A stretch of 64,000 bases of DNA from Mycolicibacterium senegalense (GTDB lineage Bacteria > Actinomycetota > Actinomycetes > Mycobacteriales > Mycobacteriaceae), in assembly GCF_019645875.1 (NCBI RefSeq), contig NZ_CP081000.1:2604001-2668000 (forward strand), given 5' to 3'. Position numbers and translations under genes: made by a program. Within the stretch, counting starts at the first letter, position 1. Each line of letters begins with the position of its first letter. Under the pieces are notes generated by a model, which was not told the origin of the DNA, searched no databases, and worked only from the letters and a program-made list of their open reading frames with translations. This document shows positions 39,817-52,653 of the stretch, in pieces.

Positions 39817-39839
39817 GTTTTCGATTATAAGTCGAAAAC
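39817..39839. promoter_or_regulatory. NrtR operator over divergent nrtR/nadA promoters
   Basis: GTTTTCGA (39817-39824) and TCGAAAAC (39832-39839) form an 8-7-8 palindrome. Its centre holds TATAAT on the minus strand (39824-39829), whose start of transcription falls next to the nrtR ATG at 39816, and TATAAG on the plus strand (39826-39831) for nadA. A bound repressor would block both promoters. Confidence 0.85.
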
Positions 39840-39862
39840 CTGACGTAGTGGAGGAGGTCGGC

Positions 39863-40906
39863 GTGACCGCTCTCAATGACACCCTCGCGGGGGGCTTGGC
39901 CGATCAGATCGTCGATGGTCCCGGCGGCTATTCCGGCGTTGACGGCGACGAGAAATGGGCCGCTGAGATCCGCCGGTTGGTCGACCTGCGCGGCGCGACG
40001 CTGCTGGCGCACAACTACCAGTTGCCGGCCATCCAGGATGTCGCCGACCACGTGGGTGACTCCCTGGCGCTCTCGCGCATCGCCGCCGAGGCGCCCGAGG
40101 ACACCATCGTGTTCTGCGGTGTGCACTTCATGGCGGAGACCGCCAAGATCCTCAGCCCGGACAAGACGGTGCTGATCCCGGACCAGCGGGCCGGTTGTTC
40201 GCTGGCCGACTCGATCACCGCCGACGAACTGCGCGCCTGGAAGGACGAGCACCCCGGCGCGGTCGTCGTCTCCTACGTCAACACCACGGCTGCGGTGAAG
40301 GCGCTGACCGACATCTGCTGCACGTCGTCCAACGCCGTCGAGGTCGTGGCCTCGATCCCGGAGGACCGCGAGGTGCTGTTCTGCCCCGATCAATTCCTCG
40401 GGGCGCATGTCCGGCGGGTCACCGGCCGCAAGAACCTGCACGTCTGGGCCGGCGAATGCCACGTGCATGCCGGGATCAACGGGGACGAGTTGGCCGATCA
40501 GGCGCGGTCGCATCCGGACGCCGAACTGTTCGTGCACCCTGAATGTGGATGTGCCACTTCGGCGCTGTACCTCGCGGGCGAGGGCGCGGTGCCCGAGGAG
40601 CGGGTGAAGATCCTGTCCACGGGCGGCATGCTCGACGCGGCTCGCGAGACGCGGGCGCGCCAGGTGCTCGTCGCGACCGAGGTTGGGATGCTGCACCAGC
40701 TGCGCAGGGCGGCACCGGAAGTCGACTTCCTGGCGGTCAACGACCGCGCGTCGTGCACCTACATGAAGATGATCACTCCGGCCGCGTTGCTGCGCTGCCT
40801 GATCGAAGGCGCCGACGAGGTGCATGTCGATCCCGAAACCGCCCGCCTGGGCCGTGCCAGCGTGCAGCGGATGATTGCGATTGGCCAGCCCGGCGGCGGC
40901 GAATGA
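39863..40906 (+). CDS. nadA: Quinolinate synthase A
   Basis: A 4Fe-4S enzyme condensing iminoaspartate with dihydroxyacetone phosphate to quinolinate. The GTG at 39863 follows GAGGAGG and gives 347 residues. Family segments are [36 protein letters not shown] (first cluster Cys), [10 protein letters not shown] (second) and HPECGC (third). The ATGA overlap with nadB shows coupling. It is repressed by NrtR when NAD is plentiful, by analogy with M. smegmatis. Confidence 0.95.
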   Translation: MTALNDTLAGGLADQIVDGPGGYSGVDGDEKWAAEIRRLVDLRGATLLAHNYQLPAIQDVADHVGDSLALSRIAAEAPEDTIVFCGVHFMAETAKILSPDKTVLIPDQRAGCSLADSITADELRAWKDEHPGAVVVSYVNTTAAVKALTDICCTSSNAVEVVASIPEDREVLFCPDQFLGAHVRRVTGRKNLHVWAGECHVHAGINGDELADQARSHPDAELFVHPECGCATSALYLAGEGAVPEERVKILSTGGMLDAARETRARQVLVATEVGMLHQLRRAAPEVDFLAVNDRASCTYMKMITPAALLRCLIEGADEVHVDPETARLGRASVQRMIAIGQPGGGE

Positions 40907-42504
40907 ACCCGACGGGCAGCGCCCGGGGATCGAGCCGCTTCGCCTGCGGCAGTTCGACGCTGTGGCAACAGCGGGCTGACGTCGTCGTGGTCGGTACCGG
41001 TGTTGCCGGCCTGGTGGCGGCCCTGGCCGCGCATCGGCGCGGACGCCGGGTGGTGGTGCTGAGCAAGGCACGCGAGACCGCGACGTTCTATGCCCAGGGC
41101 GGGATTGCCGTGGTGCTGCCGGATACGGAGGACTCGGTCGAGGCCCATGTTGCCGACACGGTCGCGGCCGGCGGTGGGCTGTGCGATGCGGACGCGGTGC
41201 GCTCCATCGTCGCAGCCGGTTATGACGCCGTCGCCGATCTGGTGGCCGATGGCGCGCGTTTCGACGCGGCCACTCCGGGACAGTGGGCACTGACCCGCGA
41301 GGGCGGACACACCCGGCGCCGCATCATTCACGCCGGCGGCGACGCCACCGGGGCAGAGGTGCAGCGAGCACTCGATGGTGCGGCAGCCAATCTCGATATC
41401 CGCCGGGATCACGCGGCGCTGCACGTGCTGCGCGACGACGACACCGTGACCGGGGTGCTGGTTCGCAACGAGGACGGCGTGGGCATCATCCACGCGCCGT
41501 CGGTCATTCTGGCCACCGGGGGACTCGGCCACGTCTACGCGGCCACCACCAACCCCAGTGGCTCGACCGGTGACGGCATCGCCCTGGCCCTGTGGGCCGG
41601 TGTCGCGGTCCGCGACATCGAGTTCGTCCAGTTCCACCCGACCATGCTGTATGCCGAGAACGGCGGCGGGCGGCGCCCGCTCATCACCGAAGCGCTGCGC
41701 GGTGAAGGCGCCATACTCGTGGACTCACGTGGCGATTCGGTCACCGACGGCGTGCATCCGATGGGGGACCTGGCTCCCCGTGATGTGGTCGCCGCGGCTG
41801 TCAACGCTCGGTTGAGCGCCACCGGGGACCCGTGCGTGTACCTCGACGCCCGCGGCATCGCGGGATTCTCCGACCGGTTTCCCACCGTGGCGGCGGCATG
41901 TCTGGCGGCCGGTGTCGACCCGACCCGCCAGCCCATTCCGGTGGTGCCCGGCGCCCACTACAGCTGCGGCGGCGTGGTCACCGACGTGTGCGGACGTACC
42001 GAACTGCCCGGGCTCTTCGCCGCCGGAGAAGTGGCCCGCACCGGCATGCACGGGGCGAACCGGCTGGCATCCAACAGCCTGCTCGAAGGGCTGGTCGTCG
42101 GCGGCCGCGCCGGCCGGTTGGCCGCCGAGCATGCGGGGGCCGCGGGCGCGGTGCGCGCACAGCCGCCGCAGGACCGGCGACACGACTGCGTTGACCGACA
42201 AACCTTGCAGCACAGCATGTCCGAGCACGCTTCAGTGGTCCGCGACGCTGACGGTCTGCAGCGGCTGGATACCGTCCTGGCGGAGGCGCGCTCGGTGCAG
42301 CCCGCCAATCGGCAGAGCTTCGAGGACGCAGCGCTCACCGTGACCGCCCGAGCCATTGCGGCCGCGGCACTCGCCCGCACCGAGAGCCGCGGCTGCCACC
42401 ATCGCGGCGACCATCCCGAAACCGACCCTGCTCAGGAGCATTCCGTGACGATTCGCGCCGTAGCCGGCCGGCCCACCCTCGACACCCCAACGGCGGTGTG
42501 CTGA
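40903..42504 (+). CDS. nadB: L-aspartate oxidase
   Basis: A flavoenzyme oxidising aspartate to iminoaspartate for NadA. There are 533 residues from an ATG overlapping the nadA stop by 4 bases. The FAD-binding motif is [22 protein letters not shown], the second dinucleotide-fold segment is [25 protein letters not shown], and the succinate-dehydrogenase-like active site is [25 protein letters not shown] with catalytic Arg and His nearby. [18 protein letters not shown] closes the FAD domain. The stop shares a base with the nadC ATG. Confidence 0.95.
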   Translation: MNPTGSARGSSRFACGSSTLWQQRADVVVVGTGVAGLVAALAAHRRGRRVVVLSKARETATFYAQGGIAVVLPDTEDSVEAHVADTVAAGGGLCDADAVRSIVAAGYDAVADLVADGARFDAATPGQWALTREGGHTRRRIIHAGGDATGAEVQRALDGAAANLDIRRDHAALHVLRDDDTVTGVLVRNEDGVGIIHAPSVILATGGLGHVYAATTNPSGSTGDGIALALWAGVAVRDIEFVQFHPTMLYAENGGGRRPLITEALRGEGAILVDSRGDSVTDGVHPMGDLAPRDVVAAAVNARLSATGDPCVYLDARGIAGFSDRFPTVAAACLAAGVDPTRQPIPVVPGAHYSCGGVVTDVCGRTELPGLFAAGEVARTGMHGANRLASNSLLEGLVVGGRAGRLAAEHAGAAGAVRAQPPQDRRHDCVDRQTLQHSMSEHASVVRDADGLQRLDTVLAEARSVQPANRQSFEDAALTVTARAIAAAALARTESRGCHHRGDHPETDPAQEHSVTIRAVAGRPTLDTPTAVC

Positions 42505-43361
42505 TGGCACTTTCGGATGTGGAGCGCGCCGAGGCGCAGGCCACGATCGCGCGGGCCCTCGAAGAAGATCTCCGGTACGGCCCGGACGTGACCACCATCG
42601 CCACCGTCGGCGCCGATGCGATGACCACCGCGAAGGTGGTCAACCGGGAGCCGGGGGTGGCTGCTGGTGTCGATATCGCGCTGCTGGTGCTTGACGAGGT
42701 GCTCGGTGTCTCCGGCTACCGCGTGATCGACCGGATCGAGGATGGTGCCCGGCTCGACGCCGGTTCGTCGATCCTGACGGTCGAGGCGCCGACTCGCGGT
42801 CTGCTGACCGCCGAACGCACGATGCTGAACCTGATGTGCCACCTGTCGGGGATCGCCACCGCGACCGCCGCTTGGGTGGACGCGGTAGCGGGCACTCACG
42901 CAAAGATCCGCGACACCCGCAAGACGCTGCCGGGCCTGCGCGCGCTGCAGAAGTACGCGGTGCGCGTCGGCGGCGGGGTCAATCACCGGATGGGTCTCGG
43001 CGACGCGGCTCTGATCAAGGACAACCACGTCGCCGCGGCCGGTTCAGTGCTGGCCGCGCTCAAGGCGGTCCGCGCCGAGGCACCCGACCTGCCGTGTGAG
43101 GTCGAGGTGGATTCCCTCGAGCAACTCGACGATGTGCTCGCGGCCGACGTCGAGCTGGTGCTGCTCGACAACTTCCCGGTGTGGCAGACCCAGATCGCGG
43201 TGCAGCGCCGCGATACCCGTTCACCCAAGACGCTGCTGGAATCCTCGGGGGGTCTGTCACTGGACAGTGCCGCCGATTACGCGGGAACCGGGGTCGATTA
43301 CCTCGCGATCGGAGCCCTCACCCATTCGGTGCGGGTGCTCGACATCGGGCTCGATACCTAG
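42504..43361 (+). CDS. nadC: Nicotinate-nucleotide pyrophosphorylase (quinolinate phosphoribosyltransferase)
   Basis: Makes nicotinate mononucleotide from quinolinate and PRPP, the third step of de novo NAD synthesis. There are 285 residues, as in the M. tuberculosis enzyme. Motifs are LMCHLSGIATATAAWV, IRDTRKTLPGLRALQKYAV (quinolinate-binding Arg and Lys), GGGVNHRMGLGDAALIKDNH and LESSGGL. The last 4 bases overlap the convergent LysE gene. Confidence 0.96.
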   Translation: MALSDVERAEAQATIARALEEDLRYGPDVTTIATVGADAMTTAKVVNREPGVAAGVDIALLVLDEVLGVSGYRVIDRIEDGARLDAGSSILTVEAPTRGLLTAERTMLNLMCHLSGIATATAAWVDAVAGTHAKIRDTRKTLPGLRALQKYAVRVGGGVNHRMGLGDAALIKDNHVAAAGSVLAALKAVRAEAPDLPCEVEVDSLEQLDDVLAADVELVLLDNFPVWQTQIAVQRRDTRSPKTLLESSGGLSLDSAADYAGTGVDYLAIGALTHSVRVLDIGLDT

Positions 43362-43993
43362 GCTGTTGCGCCGCGGCGCACCAACGACAGCACCACCGCG
43401 GCGGTGGCGAACAGCCCGGAGAACACCCGGCCGAGCATGGTCTGCTGTCGCGGGGTCTGCAGCCAGTTGAGCAGCCGGGCGGCCAGCCCGGTGTAGAGGC
43501 TCATCACGATCACGTCGACGACGACCATCGTCGCGCCGATCGCCAGGTACTGCGGCAGCAATGGCGCGGTCGGCACCACGAACTGAGGTAGCACCGCGAC
43601 CAGGAACACCAAGCCCTTCGGGTTGGTGGTGTTCACCAGGAATCCGCGCATGACCAGGGACAGCCTCCCGCGTTCGCCCGCGCCGCCCATCCGGGCACGC
43701 AGGTCCTGCGAGGCGCTGCGCCATTGCTGAACCGCCAGATAGATCAGGTACGCCACACCGATCCACTTGACGATGTGGAACGCCAGCATCGACTTGGCGA
43801 CGACGGCGCCCAGGCCGACGGCGACCAGGACCAGTTGGGCCAGCAGCCCGATCTGGAGTCCGAGCACGCTCCAGGATCCACGGCGGACGCCATGGGTCAG
43901 GCCGGTCGCCATCGACTGGATCGCCCCGGCTCCGGGGGACAGACTGATGGCGATCGACGCGCCGAGAAACGCGAGCCAGATCTGCCAGGTCAT
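43358..43993 (-). CDS. LysE/RhtB-family amino acid exporter
   Basis: The protein has 211 residues with six hydrophobic helices; it opens IWLAFLGASIAISLSPGAGAIQ, the family signature with the SPGP/SPGA motif, and contains GFLVNTTNPKGLVFLVAVLPQF. Family members export basic, neutral or homoserine-type amino acids; the substrate is unknown here. Its stop and that of nadC overlap in a shared CTAG. Confidence 0.9.
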   Translation of the reverse strand: MTWQIWLAFLGASIAISLSPGAGAIQSMATGLTHGVRRGSWSVLGLQIGLLAQLVLVAVGLGAVVAKSMLAFHIVKWIGVAYLIYLAVQQWRSASQDLRARMGGAGERGRLSLVMRGFLVNTTNPKGLVFLVAVLPQFVVPTAPLLPQYLAIGATMVVVDVIVMSLYTGLAARLLNWLQTPRQQTMLGRVFSGLFATAAVVLSLVRRGATA

Positions 43994-44014
43994 GTATGCA
44001 GTCTGGCGACGGTG

Positions 44015-44425
44015 TCAAACGATATCTGCGACGAAGACGCCCATTCGGCGGGCCGCGCTGCGCGGGATCCGGGGGAGCGTCGGATCGTCCGTACCCGCCG
44101 GCACCACCCGAGGGTTGGTGATCTTGATGTCGCCGCCGAACAGGTGCACGTCAGCCCCGCCGGCCGCGATCACGTTCTTCACCCAGTTGGTCTTGCCGTG
44201 CAGCAGCGTCACCGCAAAGACGTTGCCCTTGCGGTAGCTGGTGACGATGGTCTCGTAGGGCGTTCCGGAAGTGCGACCCCGGTGCTTGATCACGGTGAAC
44301 CCGGGCAAGCGCTTCGAAAATGGCTTCACCAGCGGGTTGAGGTACTTGATCTGGAAGCGCTCCAGCGCGGGAGGCACGAGCATCGGTACGCCGGGGGCGT
44401 TGTTCGGGTGGTCTTTCGCGGACAT
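44015..44425 (-). CDS. Deazaflavin-dependent nitroreductase-family protein (Ddn-like)
   Basis: From the ATG at 44425 (MSAKDHPNNAPGVP) the protein has 136 residues; an ATG at 44437 is close by. The pattern LVPPALERFQIKYLNPLVKPFSKRLPGF, VIKHRGRTSGTPYETIV and GKTNWVKNVIAAGG is that of the split-barrel family including Ddn of M. tuberculosis, which binds reduced F420. It corresponds in place and length to Rv1598c. It is divergent from hisD, with about 100 bases between. Confidence 0.82.
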   Translation of the reverse strand: MSAKDHPNNAPGVPMLVPPALERFQIKYLNPLVKPFSKRLPGFTVIKHRGRTSGTPYETIVTSYRKGNVFAVTLLHGKTNWVKNVIAAGGADVHLFGGDIKITNPRVVPAGTDDPTLPRIPRSAARRMGVFVADIV

Positions 44426-44529
44426 CAAGGGCTCCATTCGGCAGTCTGGGATCACCCTACGGCGGGTGGCGCCGGCGGCAACCGGCGACGGATTTTTATC
44501 AACTGGACTGATCAGGGACAATTGAACCG

Positions 44530-47598
<3,069 letters not shown>

Positions 47599-47602
<4 letters not shown>

Positions 47603-48216
47603 CCAAGAAACTCGTCGTCCTGGACTACGGATCGGGCAATCTGCGCTCGGCCCAGCGGGCGCTGGAGCGGGTCGGTGCCGATGTGGAGGTCACCGCCGAT
47701 CCCGGAGCTGCCGCAGCGGCCGACGGGTTGGTGGTGCCCGGTGTCGGTGCATTCGAGGCCTGCATGACCGGACTGCGGTCGATCGGCGGCGAGAAGATCA
47801 TCGCCGACCGCCTGCAGAACGGTCGTCCTGTGCTGGGTGTCTGTGTCGGGATGCAGATCCTGTTCGCCCGTGGGGTGGAGTTCGGTACGGAGTCCACCGG
47901 TTGTGGGCAGTGGCCCGGTTCGGTGACCCGCCTGGACGCCCCGGTCATTCCGCACATGGGCTGGAACGTTGTAGAAGCCCCCGCCGGCAGCACACTGTTC
48001 AAGGGGCTCGACGCTGACACCCGCTTTTATTTCGTGCATTCGTACGCCGCGCAGGAGTGGTCCGGTAACCCGGACGCACTGGTCACCTGGGCGACGCATC
48101 ATGTGCCGTTCATCGCCGCTGTCGAAGACGGCGCGTTGTCGGCTACGCAATTTCATCCGGAGAAGAGCGGCGACGCCGGTGCGACGCTGCTCGCGAATTG
48201 GGTTGAGGGACTGTGA
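47599..48216 (+). CDS. hisH: Imidazole glycerol phosphate synthase, glutamine amidotransferase subunit
   Basis: A class I amidotransferase of 205 residues from a GTG that gives ammonia to His[19 protein letters not shown] opens the fold, [13 protein letters not shown] has the nucleophilic Cys, and [13 protein letters not shown] has the His-Glu pair. It overlaps hisB and hisA by 4 bases each. Confidence 0.96.
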
Positions 48217-48947
48217 GTTTGATTCTGTTGCCGGCTGTCGACGTGGTGGACGGCAAGGCAGTGCGTCTGGTGCAGGGCAAGGCCGGCAGTGAGACCGATT
48301 ACGGTTCTGCGCTGGAGGCCGCAGAGGCCTGGCAGCGTGACGGCGCCGAATGGATCCACCTGGTGGACCTGGACGCGGCCTTCGGCCGGGGCAGTAACCG
48401 CGACCTGCTGGCCGACCTGGTCGGCAAGCTCGACGTGAAAGTCGAACTGTCCGGCGGTATCCGCGATGACGAGTCATTGAAGGCCGCGATGGACACCGGC
48501 TGTGCCCGGGTGAACATCGGTACCGCGGCCCTCGAAAGCCCCGAGTGGTGCCGTGGTGCCATCGCCGAGTACGGCGACCGCGTGGCCGTGGGCCTGGACG
48601 TGCAACTCGAGAACGGCAACTGGCGACTGCGCGGCCGTGGTTGGGAAACCGATGGCGGCGACCTGTGGGAGGTGCTCGATCGCCTTGACCGCGAGGGGTG
48701 CTCCCGCTACGTCGTCACCGACGTCACCAAGGACGGCACCCTCACCGGCCCCAACCTGGATCTGCTCGCGGCCGTGGCCGACCGCACCGACGCCCCGGTG
48801 ATCGCTTCGGGCGGGGTGTCCAGCCTCGACGATCTGCGGGCGATCGCCACGCTTACCGGTCGTGGGGTCGAGGGCGCGATCGTCGGGAAAGCGCTCTACG
48901 CGCAGCGATTCACTCTGCCGCAGGCGCTGGCCGCGGTCAGCGGATAA
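48213..48947 (+). CDS. priA: Phosphoribosyl isomerase A (HisA/TrpF bifunctional)
   Basis: A TIM-barrel enzyme of 244 residues from a [24 protein letters not shown] and [20 protein letters not shown] contain the two catalytic Asp. In actinobacteria lacking trpF this protein (PriA) isomerises both ProFAR and phosphoribosylanthranilate, serving histidine and tryptophan synthesis. The trp genes in this window have no trpF, which agrees. Confidence 0.94.
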   Translation: MSLILLPAVDVVDGKAVRLVQGKAGSETDYGSALEAAEAWQRDGAEWIHLVDLDAAFGRGSNRDLLADLVGKLDVKVELSGGIRDDESLKAAMDTGCARVNIGTAALESPEWCRGAIAEYGDRVAVGLDVQLENGNWRLRGRGWETDGGDLWEVLDRLDREGCSRYVVTDVTKDGTLTGPNLDLLAAVADRTDAPVIASGGVSSLDDLRAIATLTGRGVEGAIVGKALYAQRFTLPQALAAVSG

Positions 48948-48952
48948 GCGGG

Positions 48953-49774
48953 GTGGTTGCCCTGGACCCGTCGAAGTTGGCCGCACTCGTCGATGCGGCG
49001 ACCGAGATCCTCGACGCTGCGTCGGTGCCGTTCATCGCCGGACATCGTGCCGATTCCGCGGTGAGTAAGCAGGGCAACGACTTCGCCACCGAGGTCGACC
49101 TCGCGATCGAACGGCAGGTGGTGCGGGCATTGACCGAGGCCACCGGGATCGGCGTGCACGGCGAGGAATTCGGCGGCGAACCGATAGATTCACCGCTGGT
49201 GTGGGTGCTGGACCCGATCGACGGCACGTTCAACTATGCGGCCGGGTCCCCGATGGCGGCCATCCTGCTCGGACTGCTCGCCGACGGCGAACCCGTGGCC
49301 GGCCTGACCTGGCTGCCGTTCACCGGACAGCGGTACTCGGCCCTGGTCGGAGGACCGGTGCGCGACAACGGAACCGCGTTGCCGCCGCTGGGTGCGCCGA
49401 CGTTGACCGACTCGATCGTCGGGATCCAGACGTTCAATATCGACTCCCGGGGCCGCTTTCCGGGCCGCTACCGGGTTGAGGTGCTGTCGAATCTCAGCCG
49501 GGTGTGTTCACGCGTGCGGATGCACGGCGCCACCGGTGTTGACCTGGCTTATGTCGCGGCCGGGGTCCTGGGCGGGGCCATCAGTTTCGGCCATCACATC
49601 TGGGATCACGCCGCCGGTGTGGCGCTGGTCCGGGCCGCCGGTGGCATCGTGACAGATCTTGCCGGCAATCCCTGGACGGCGGAGTCGAAGTCGGCGTTGG
49701 CCGCCGCACCGGGGGTGCATGAACGCATGCTGGAAATCGTGAAATCCGCTGGAAACCCGGAGGACTACCTGTGA
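48953..49774 (+). CDS. impA: Inositol-monophosphatase-family phosphatase
   Basis: The protein has 273 residues from the GTG at 48953, 5 bases after priA. The metal-dependent phosphatase motifs are [39 protein letters not shown] (the DPIDGT box) and [17 protein letters not shown]. In M. tuberculosis the gene in this place is called impA; the family also includes histidinol-phosphate phosphatases. Its position inside the his operon makes the second role possible, but the sequence does not decide. Confidence 0.9.
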   Translation: MVALDPSKLAALVDAATEILDAASVPFIAGHRADSAVSKQGNDFATEVDLAIERQVVRALTEATGIGVHGEEFGGEPIDSPLVWVLDPIDGTFNYAAGSPMAAILLGLLADGEPVAGLTWLPFTGQRYSALVGGPVRDNGTALPPLGAPTLTDSIVGIQTFNIDSRGRFPGRYRVEVLSNLSRVCSRVRMHGATGVDLAYVAAGVLGGAISFGHHIWDHAAGVALVRAAGGIVTDLAGNPWTAESKSALAAAPGVHERMLEIVKSAGNPEDYL

Positions 49775-50556
49775 GCACCATCAGTGACGTCGCAACGAGG
49801 ATCATCCCGTGCCTCGATGTCGACGCCGGCCGGGTGGTCAAGGGCGTCAACTTCGAGAACTTGCGCGACGCAGGTGATCCCGTCGAGCTCGCCGCGGCCT
49901 ACGACGCCGAGGGTGCTGATGAGCTGACCTTCCTCGACGTGACCGCATCGTCGTCGGGCCGGGCCACCATGCTCGAGGTGGTCAAGCGCACCGCCGAGCA
50001 GGTGTTCATCCCGCTGACCGTCGGCGGCGGGGTACGTGCTGTCGAGGATGTCGACGTGCTGCTGCGTGCCGGCGCCGACAAGGTGTCGGTCAACACCGCC
50101 GCGATCGCGCGGCCGGAACTACTGGCCGAGATGGCGCGTCAATTCGGGTCGCAGTGCATTGTGCTCAGTGTCGATGCCCGCACCGTGCCGGCCGGCGAGC
50201 GGCCCACCCCGTCGGGGTGGGAGGTGACCACCCACGGGGGACGCCGCGGCACCGGTATCGATGCTGTCGAGTGGGCCGTGCGCGGCGCCGAACTCGGGGT
50301 CGGCGAGATCCTGCTCAACTCGATGGACCGCGACGGCACCAAGGCCGGCTTCGACCTACCGATGCTGCGAGCGGTGCGTGCCGCGGTCGGGGTTCCGGTG
50401 ATTGCCAGCGGTGGTGCCGGGGCAGTGGCCGACTTTGCGCCGGCCGTGCAGGCCGGCGCGGATGCGGTGCTGGCCGCCAGTGTGTTCCATTTCCGTGAAC
50501 TGACCATCGGCCAGGTGAAGGCGGCGATGGCGGCGGAAGGGATCACGGTCAGATGA
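49771..50556 (+). CDS. hisF: Imidazole glycerol phosphate synthase, cyclase subunit
   Basis: A TIM-barrel cyclase of 261 residues from a [22 protein letters not shown] carries the first catalytic Asp, [15 protein letters not shown] the second. It works with HisH. The stop overlaps the hisI ATG by 4 bases. Confidence 0.96.
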   Translation: MSTISDVATRIIPCLDVDAGRVVKGVNFENLRDAGDPVELAAAYDAEGADELTFLDVTASSSGRATMLEVVKRTAEQVFIPLTVGGGVRAVEDVDVLLRAGADKVSVNTAAIARPELLAEMARQFGSQCIVLSVDARTVPAGERPTPSGWEVTTHGGRRGTGIDAVEWAVRGAELGVGEILLNSMDRDGTKAGFDLPMLRAVRAAVGVPVIASGGAGAVADFAPAVQAGADAVLAASVFHFRELTIGQVKAAMAAEGITVR

Positions 50557-50900
50557 GTCTCGATCCAGCCATCGCCAAGCGACTCAAGCGCAATGCCGAC
50601 GGGTTGTTCAGCGCGGTGGCGCAGGAGCGCTCCACCGGCCAGGTGCTGATGGTCGCCTGGATGGATGACGACGCACTGGCCCGCACCCTGGAAACCCGTG
50701 AGGCCACTTACTTTTCGCGGTCCCGCGGCGAGCAGTGGGTCAAGGGCCTGACCTCCGGACACACGCAGTACGTGCATTCGGTCCGGCTGGACTGCGACGG
50801 CGACACGGTGTTGCTCGAGGTCGACCAGACCGGTGCGGCCTGCCACACCGGGGCGCACACCTGCTTCGACGCGGACCAGTTGCTGGCGCCTGAGGCGTGA
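50553..50900 (+). CDS. hisI: Phosphoribosyl-AMP cyclohydrolase
   Basis: A Zn-dependent cyclohydrolase of 115 residues, without a HisE domain. Motifs are [60 protein letters not shown] with the Zn-binding Cys and His. It is the last gene of the his operon; 130 bases follow before the methyltransferase gene. Confidence 0.95.
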   Translation: MSLDPAIAKRLKRNADGLFSAVAQERSTGQVLMVAWMDDDALARTLETREATYFSRSRGEQWVKGLTSGHTQYVHSVRLDCDGDTVLLEVDQTGAACHTGAHTCFDADQLLAPEA

Positions 50901-50918
50901 GTTTTCGAGACTGCCCTC

Positions 50919-50949
50919 AGGGACAAGATCAGACGGATTTTGCCCCTGG
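50919..50949 (+). terminator. Weak hairpin after hisI
   Basis: CAGGG-a-CAA (50919-50927) can pair with TTG-c-CCCTG (50941-50949) around a 13-base loop, with one mismatch. It lies 18 bases after the hisI stop and may end the his transcript. Confidence 0.3.
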
Positions 50950-51030
50950 GTTCGGTCTCGGCAATGGCCGAAGCTGCCGCACCGCGTTGCGGAGTCCGAA
51001 CTTGTCGGTGCGATCGGCAACAATTGCGGA

Positions 51031-52653
51031 GTGACTGACACCGCTGCGACCCGCAAAGCGCGCGGTGCGTTCTTCACCCCACCTGAGATCTCGCGTTACC
51101 TCACCCGATGGGCCGTCCGGTCCGCCGACGATGCCGTCTTCGAACCTGCTGCCGGGGAGGCCGCGTTCGTGGTCGCGGCAGTCACCCGGCTGGCCGAATT
51201 GGGTGTGGCCCGGCCGCGGGTCGACGGCGTGGAGCTCCATGCGGCGAGTGCGGCCACCGCTCGTAAGCGCGTGGCCGCCGCCGGTGGCACGGCCCGCATC
51301 AGGACCGCCGACTTCTTCACGATCGACCCGCGGGCCGAATACACCGCGGTGATCGGCAACCCGCCCTACATCCGCTATCAGGAATTCAGGGGCGCCACCC
51401 GGGCGCAGTCGCGCCGCGCCGCACTGAAGGCGGGCGTCACGCTGTCCGGGCTGGCCTCGAGCTGGGCCGCGTTCACGGTGCATGCCGCCCTGTTTCTCAA
51501 GCCGGGTGGGCGCCTGGCCCTCGTCCTGCCGGCCGAGCTGCTCAGCGTGAACTACGCGGCGGCCGTGCGGAAATTCTTGTTCGACCGGTTCGCCAGCGTC
51601 GAGCTGGTGATGTTCGACGAGCAGGTGTTTCCCGAAGCGGAAGCCGATGTGGTGCTGCTGCTGGCCGACGGTTACGGCGGCGGGCCCACCGGTCACGCCG
51701 TCATCCACCGGGCCCGCAATGCGGCCTCGCTGACATCTGAACTCGCACAACGCCGTTGGTCGCCACGCGATCCCGCCGACAAGTGGGTCAGCGGCCTGAT
51801 CGGCAACGCCCCGGTCGATGCGGTGCACGGTCTGCACGACGACGGCCACTTTTCGATGCTGGAGAGTTGGGGTGACACCACCCTGGGCATGGTGACCGGC
51901 AACAACAGCTTCTTCGCGCTGTCCCCGGACCGGGTGCGTGAGCTCGGCCTGCGCCGCACCGACCTGCTGCCGTTGTCACCGCCCGGCAGCGCGCATCTGC
52001 GTGGCCTGACGCTGTCGCAGGAGCAGTTGGCCAGGCTGGGGGAGGATGGGCGGTCGATTCACCTGTTCCGTCCGGCCGGGAACCCGTCGGCGGCGGCTCA
52101 GCGTTACATCGACGCCGGTCACGCCGCCGGCGTGCATCTGGCCTACAAGTGCCGCGTGCGCCAGCCCTGGTATCTGGTGCCACTGGTGAACCCGGCCGAT
52201 CTGCTGTTGACCTGTATGAATGCCGACACTCCGCGGCTGGTCAGCAACCGTGCCAAGGCGCATCACCTCAACTCGGTGCACGGGGTGTACCTGCGGGACG
52301 AAGTGCGGACGTTGGGCCGGGATCTGCTCGGGCTGGCCGCGCTGAACTCGGTGACGGTGCTGCACGCGGAGATTGTCGGGCGCTCCTACGGCGGCGGCAT
52401 TCTCAAGATCGAACCGCGTGAGGCCGACCGGTGGCTGGTTCCTTCCCCTGACCTGGTGGTGGCTCGGGCCGACGAGTTACGGGCGGTGCGCCGCCGCGTC
52501 GGCGCACTCCTGGAGCGCGGCAAGTTGCTGGACGCGACGAGCGTGGTCGACGAGGCATTGGGTCTTTCCACCAAGATTGCGTTGGAACCCGTTCGGACGG
52601 CGCGCGATTCATTGGCAACCCGCCGGACGGTAAGGTCTCGGCGTGCCCGCTGA
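51031..52653 (+). CDS. Gamma-type N6-adenine DNA methyltransferase
   Basis: The protein has 540 residues from the GTG at 51031 (VTDTAATRKARGAFFTPPEI). Motif order is X (AFFTPPEISRYL), I (FEPAAGEAAF, 37-46, SAM site), II (VELH, 67-70), III (ADFF, 93-96), IV (NPPY, 110-113, catalytic), then a C-terminal target-recognition region. This is the gamma class, like M.TaqI or M.PaeR7I, methylating adenine N6. It could act alone or be part of a restriction-modification pair with the next gene, whose ATG lies inside its 3' end (11-base overlap). The 130-base gap from hisI suggests its own promoter. Confidence 0.88.
   Translation: MTDTAATRKARGAFFTPPEISRYLTRWAVRSADDAVFEPAAGEAAFVVAAVTRLAELGVARPRVDGVELHAASAATARKRVAAAGGTARIRTADFFTIDPRAEYTAVIGNPPYIRYQEFRGATRAQSRRAALKAGVTLSGLASSWAAFTVHAALFLKPGGRLALVLPAELLSVNYAAAVRKFLFDRFASVELVMFDEQVFPEAEADVVLLLADGYGGGPTGHAVIHRARNAASLTSELAQRRWSPRDPADKWVSGLIGNAPVDAVHGLHDDGHFSMLESWGDTTLGMVTGNNSFFALSPDRVRELGLRRTDLLPLSPPGSAHLRGLTLSQEQLARLGEDGRSIHLFRPAGNPSAAAQRYIDAGHAAGVHLAYKCRVRQPWYLVPLVNPADLLLTCMNADTPRLVSNRAKAHHLNSVHGVYLRDEVRTLGRDLLGLAALNSVTVLHAEIVGRSYGGGILKIEPREADRWLVPSPDLVVARADELRAVRRRVGALLERGKLLDATSVVDEALGLSTKIALEPVRTARDSLATRRTVRSRRAR

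Noticed and set aside
51357..51369. NPPY as sign of an N4-cytosine methyltransferase
   Set aside because: NPPY alone is not decisive, but motif I before IV with a C-terminal recognition region is the gamma order typical of N6-adenine enzymes.
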